DNA of 9,076 bases from Desulfobulbaceae bacterium. Its GTDB lineage: Bacteria; Desulfobacterota; Desulfobulbia; Desulfobulbales; Desulfobulbaceae. Positions 6,690 through 9,076 of this stretch are shown here, in pieces. Under the pieces are notes generated by a model. That model worked only from the letters and a program-made list of their open reading frames with translations, had not been told where the DNA came from and made no database searches. The stretch is taken from contig JALXCX010000021.1 of the NCBI GenBank assembly GCA_026990725.1, forward strand, positions 1-9,076, read 5' to 3'. The translations under genes were made by a program, and so were the position numbers. Within the stretch, counting starts at the first letter, position 1, and the number at the start of each line of letters is the position of its first letter.

Positions 6690-7403
6690 ATGGCACAAGC
6701 TGACAACAATCAGGCAGACGGACATATAGGCGGGGTATCTCTTGCCTCTTTTCTGCAAATGCTCGAACAGGAAACTAAAACCTGCGCGTTGCATGTCTCG
6801 GCTGAAGGGGCTGGAGGGTACTTTTTCTTTGAGGACGGTGAACTTGTTGATGCTGAATGTGCTCAACAGACAGGAATTGAAGCTGCCTATACCCTGTTGT
6901 CCTTTAATCAACCCATGTTTCGGGTCGACCCGCCCGAAGATCGAATTCACAGGATAACCCTTCCTCTTGCACACATTCTCCTTAATGCCGCTACACGCAT
7001 AGATGAGTCCAGTGATCCTGAGACATTGGTGCCAAGACGGGCAAATCAGGCTGTTGCTGCCAGCATGCAGGCAAATCCGGCGCTTAAGAAACTGATTGAA
7101 ACAATAGTCGATACAGCGGGGGTAAAGCATTATTACTTGCTTAACCGGCAGGGGAAGATGATAACACAGTCGTCTAAAAATCAGAAAATAGCTGATTTTA
7201 TAACATATTGTATAGTAAGCGGTATCCAGATTCGTAAAAGTCTTGATGTCAGGGGGCCACAGAGTGTTCGGCTGGTCATGAACAATAATGATATTTTGTT
7301 GATTTTGCCTGGAGCGGGAATGATAATTGGTCTGCTGCTGGATGAACATGCCTCAATTGCAGATGTAACCGCAAGGTTGCGTCCGGCTTTGGCTCATAAA
7401 TAG
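6690..7403 (+). CDS. PATAN/DUF4388-like domain plus roadblock/LC7-like domain protein
   Basis: A 237-residue cytoplasmic protein with two parts. Residues about 13-105 resemble the PATAN (DUF4388) fold: GGVSLASFLQMLEQE, then a strand-turn-strand with YFFFEDGELVDAEC (44-57), a helix with GIEAAYTLLSF and a downstream FRVD. Residues about 130-232 resemble a roadblock/LC7 domain, with ALKKLIETIVDTAGVKHYYLLNRQGKM at the start and VRLVMNNNDILLILPG and GMIIGLLLDE strands later. In bacteria such proteins commonly act with small Ras-like GTPases (the MglA/MglB scheme) or in signalling complexes. There is no signal peptide or membrane segment. No Shine-Dalgarno is visible; the ATG is preceded by an A/T-rich stretch. 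It is followed after 15 bp by another roadblock-like gene, and the two probably form an operon. Domain calls rest on recognition by eye, and the exact partner is unknown. Confidence 0.75.
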   Translation: MAQADNNQADGHIGGVSLASFLQMLEQETKTCALHVSAEGAGGYFFFEDGELVDAECAQQTGIEAAYTLLSFNQPMFRVDPPEDRIHRITLPLAHILLNAATRIDESSDPETLVPRRANQAVAASMQANPALKKLIETIVDTAGVKHYYLLNRQGKMITQSSKNQKIADFITYCIVSGIQIRKSLDVRGPQSVRLVMNNNDILLILPGAGMIIGLLLDEHASIADVTARLRPALAHK

Positions 7404-7418
7404 AGCGACAGAATTGAT

Positions 7419-8051
7419 ATGAGAAAATTGCTGAATGAAATTTCTGTTATTCCCGGAGTGAGCGGGTCATGTATATTTGACAAAAAAGAAGGCCCAGTTT
7501 GTCAAGAACTTCTTCCTGGGGTATCCGAGGATTCACTCCATACCATTGGCACCCATCTTCTGCGTTTGTTGCAAATGGGTGCCATGACTGATTTAAGTAT
7601 CCAATCCATCCATTTTCGCTATGATAAATATGCTGTTGTCGGTATGCCTCTTGATGCCGGACTTGTTTTGCTGACGATTTGTGAGGCGCATGCCAACTGT
7701 TCGCTCGTAGCAACAACAGCTGGAATGCTTGTTGCCGACATGCGAGAGGATTTATCCCGTGGAAGCATGGAAGCCGAGCCGGATTTTGTTCAGCCTGAGA
7801 GCATTATCGTAGACGAACAGGTAATAGGAGAGTTGCAGCGTATTTATTCTGAAATTGAAGAGACCCTGGCGGCTGCCATAGGTCCGATAGCCGGTATGGT
7901 TTTTCAGGATGATCTTGATAAATGGAAAGCTTCCGGGCCCGAAATTCCTACGAGGTTGACTGAGCTTGTGGCTATGATTGCAGCTGAAATTGCAGACCCG
8001 AATCTCGCCCAGGAGTTTCGCCTTAAACTCGAAGATTTGATTGAACACTGA
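7419..8051 (+). CDS. Roadblock-like protein with helical C-terminal tail
   Basis: A 210-residue cytoplasmic protein. Residues 1-105 have roadblock/LC7-like order: an initial helix and strand (LLNEISVIPGVSGSCIFD), a central helix (SLHTIGTHLLRLLQMG), then paired strands (SIHFRYDKYAVVGMPL, GLVLLTICE) and a final helix. After an acidic linker (about 110-132) comes a helical region (133-208) containing the IGPIAG signature (154-159) and a last helix rich in Glu and Leu. A similar IGPIA-type tail occurs after kinase or roadblock domains in some deltaproteobacterial signalling proteins; I recall this only in outline. It begins 15 bp after the PATAN-roadblock gene and ends just before an intrinsic terminator, so the two are probably co-transcribed and may form a heteromeric complex. 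No GTPase or MglA-like gene is present in the window. Function beyond regulation or scaffolding is not assignable. Confidence 0.65.
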   Translation: MRKLLNEISVIPGVSGSCIFDKKEGPVCQELLPGVSEDSLHTIGTHLLRLLQMGAMTDLSIQSIHFRYDKYAVVGMPLDAGLVLLTICEAHANCSLVATTAGMLVADMREDLSRGSMEAEPDFVQPESIIVDEQVIGELQRIYSEIEETLAAAIGPIAGMVFQDDLDKWKASGPEIPTRLTELVAMIAAEIADPNLAQEFRLKLEDLIEH

Positions 8052-8072
8052 CTGTGCTTAAGCAATTTTCAA

Positions 8073-8107
8073 GGGCTGTGCCGGGTGATCGGTACAGCCC
8101 TTTTTTT
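8073..8107 (+). terminator. Rho-independent terminator of the roadblock operon
   Basis: GGGCTGTGCCG (8073-8083) pairs with CGGTACAGCCC (8090-8100), with one G-T wobble, around a 6-nt loop, and is followed at once by T7 (8101-8107). It starts 21 bp after the stop of the second roadblock gene. This is a canonical strong intrinsic terminator for rightward transcription. Confidence 0.92.
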
Positions 8108-8147
8108 ATTGCTTTTCAGTAGATTCGATCCTTTTGGGGCATTATAG

Positions 8148-8190
8148 GTACTACTTCCCCCCCCGTAGGGCAGTACATTTTCAGAAATGT
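8148..8190. repeat. C8 tract within nested dyads upstream of avtA
   Basis: GTACT (8148-8152) and AGTAC (8172-8176) are complementary and enclose an uninterrupted run of eight C (8157-8164) followed by GTAGGG. Directly after, ACATTT (8175-8180) and AAATGT (8185-8190) form a second perfect dyad with a TCAG spacer; the two dyads share two bases. The rest of the gap 8108-8270 is AT-rich with no clear -35/-10 pair. The dyads could be an operator for avtA or part of its leader, and the C tract is prone to slippage. Function unproven. Confidence 0.35.
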
Positions 8191-8270
8191 GGACAAGAAT
8201 AAATTGCGTCAAATAGCAAAATCGTTTAATTCCTACTGGATAATATTAATTCTTACTTCAATAAATAATT

Positions 8271-9076
8271 ATGTCAGAGTTCTCGCTGTTTGCTCAACGT
8301 TTTTCTGAGGGTGCCGGAATACTTTCGCTCATGGATGACCTCGGTAATGCTCTTGCTACAGGTGGCATGATCATGATGGGCGGTGGAAATCCCGGTCATA
8401 TCCCTGAGGTTCAGAGTGCTTTACGTGAGGAAACTCTGAAGATAGCCGGTAACCTTGATGAGTTTAAGAAGTTTATTGGTATTTATGATCCTCCCAGAGG
8501 GGAAAAAGAGTTTCTCCAGGCCTTGGCAGAAATGCTTCAGGATGAATATGGCTGGTCAGTAACACCTGAAAATATTTGCCTGACAAACGGGAGCCAGGGT
8601 GGTTTTTTCCTGTTATTCAACATGCTGGCTGGTAAATTTTCCGGCAACAGAAAAAAGAAAATTCTTCTTCCTGTTGCCCCGGAGTATATAGGATATGCTG
8701 ATCTTGGCTTATCTGATGAATTCTTTAGAGCGGTCAAACCCCGAATTGAGTTTATTGAAGAGGATCTCTTTAAATATCGTGTAGATTTTGATGCACTGCA
8801 CATTACTGATGATATTGGTGCAATTTGTGTTTCACGACCAACTAATCCAACAGGAAATGTTCTTACTGATGATGAGGTGCAGGGGCTTGCCGCGCTTGCC
8901 GGAGAACATGGGATTCCCCTGATTCTTGATAATGCTTATGGGTTGCCCTTTCCAGGCATTATTTATACAGACGCAACTCCGTTCTGGAATGAGCAGGTTG
9001 TTGTCTGCATGAGTCTCTCTAAATTTGGATTGCCTGCAGTGCGAACCGGCATTATTATTGCTGAAAAAAGTATCAT
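8271..9076 (+). CDS. avtA: Valine-pyruvate aminotransferase AvtA, 3' end cut by window edge
   Basis: A cytoplasmic PLP enzyme (class I/II aminotransferase) that exchanges amino groups between alanine/pyruvate and valine/2-oxoisovalerate. The first 268 residues are present and the frame is open to the window edge. It follows E. coli AvtA closely, including the N-terminal FSLF, MMGGGNPGHIPE (35-46), LTNGSQ (104-109), LPVAPEYIGYAD (133-144), CVSRPTNPTGNV (186-197) with Asn192, LDNAYGLPFPG (219-229) with Asp220 and Tyr223, and MSLSKFGLP with the PLP lysine Lys251. Arg259 begins the expected substrate-carboxylate region. The GGGNP and PEYIGYAD motifs separate AvtA from AspC- or AlaA-type enzymes. 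The ATG at 8271 gives the expected N-terminus but has only A/T-rich sequence before it and no Shine-Dalgarno. It is separated from the roadblock operon by a strong terminator, so it should have its own promoter. Confidence 0.93.
   Translation, partial: MSEFSLFAQRFSEGAGILSLMDDLGNALATGGMIMMGGGNPGHIPEVQSALREETLKIAGNLDEFKKFIGIYDPPRGEKEFLQALAEMLQDEYGWSVTPENICLTNGSQGGFFLLFNMLAGKFSGNRKKKILLPVAPEYIGYADLGLSDEFFRAVKPRIEFIEEDLFKYRVDFDALHITDDIGAICVSRPTNPTGNVLTDDEVQGLAALAGEHGIPLILDNAYGLPFPGIIYTDATPFWNEQVVVCMSLSKFGLPAVRTGIIIAEKSI

Noticed and set aside
6642..7349. A 235-codon open frame on the minus strand opposite the PATAN-roadblock gene.
   Set aside because: Its translation shows no family resemblance and has an unnatural Cys/His/Tyr-rich composition, whereas the plus-strand frame has clear domain structure and fits the operon.

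Overview
The window carries eight protein-coding genes. Seven are confidently assigned to a family; the eighth, the second of a tandem pair, is less certain. Two genes run off the ends. Base composition is moderate, all genes look intact, and there is no transposase, integrase, tRNA, rRNA or CRISPR array. The gene families (ArgJ, a fused CLC-CBS-RCK_C channel, tandem roadblock proteins with a PATAN/DUF4388 domain, single-domain PPK2, AvtA) and the weak Shine-Dalgarno usage suggest a Gram-negative bacterium, possibly of the Desulfobacterota (Desulfobulbales-like). That placement is inference, not something the sequence proves.

Layout. Minus strand, left: ppk2 (1-801, C-terminus cut by the window edge) lies downstream of a cardiolipin synthase gene (923-2383), with 121 bp between them. 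A divergent intergenic region (2384-2570) with a good sigma70-type promoter then leads into a rightward cluster: argJ (2571-3755), a SixA-like histidine phosphatase (3798-4313) and a CLC chloride channel/transporter with CBS and RCK_C regulatory domains (4313-6424). The phosphatase and CLC genes overlap by one base in a TAATG junction. A 265-bp non-coding gap (6425-6689) holds a long AT-only inverted repeat, a GC-rich segment with folding potential and a small hairpin. It is followed by a two-gene unit encoding a PATAN+roadblock protein (6690-7403) and a second roadblock-like protein with a helical tail (7419-8051), closed by a strong intrinsic terminator (8073-8107). A further spacer with a C8 tract and two dyads precedes avtA (8271 to the right edge).

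How the genes work together. The left pair concerns polyphosphate/nucleotide phosphorylation and membrane phospholipid synthesis. The central cluster joins arginine biosynthesis (acetyl-ornithine recycling), a phosphohistidine-type phosphatase and anion transport; no obvious shared pathway links them, so co-transcription rather than common function is the safe reading. The roadblock pair looks like a regulatory module for a small Ras-like GTPase or a polarity/motility system, but no GTPase gene is present here. AvtA belongs to alanine/valine metabolism.

I did not find a clear new defence or mobile system. The most noteworthy points are the channel-like residue pattern of the CLC protein, the GTPase-less roadblock pair, and the structured leader in front of it.
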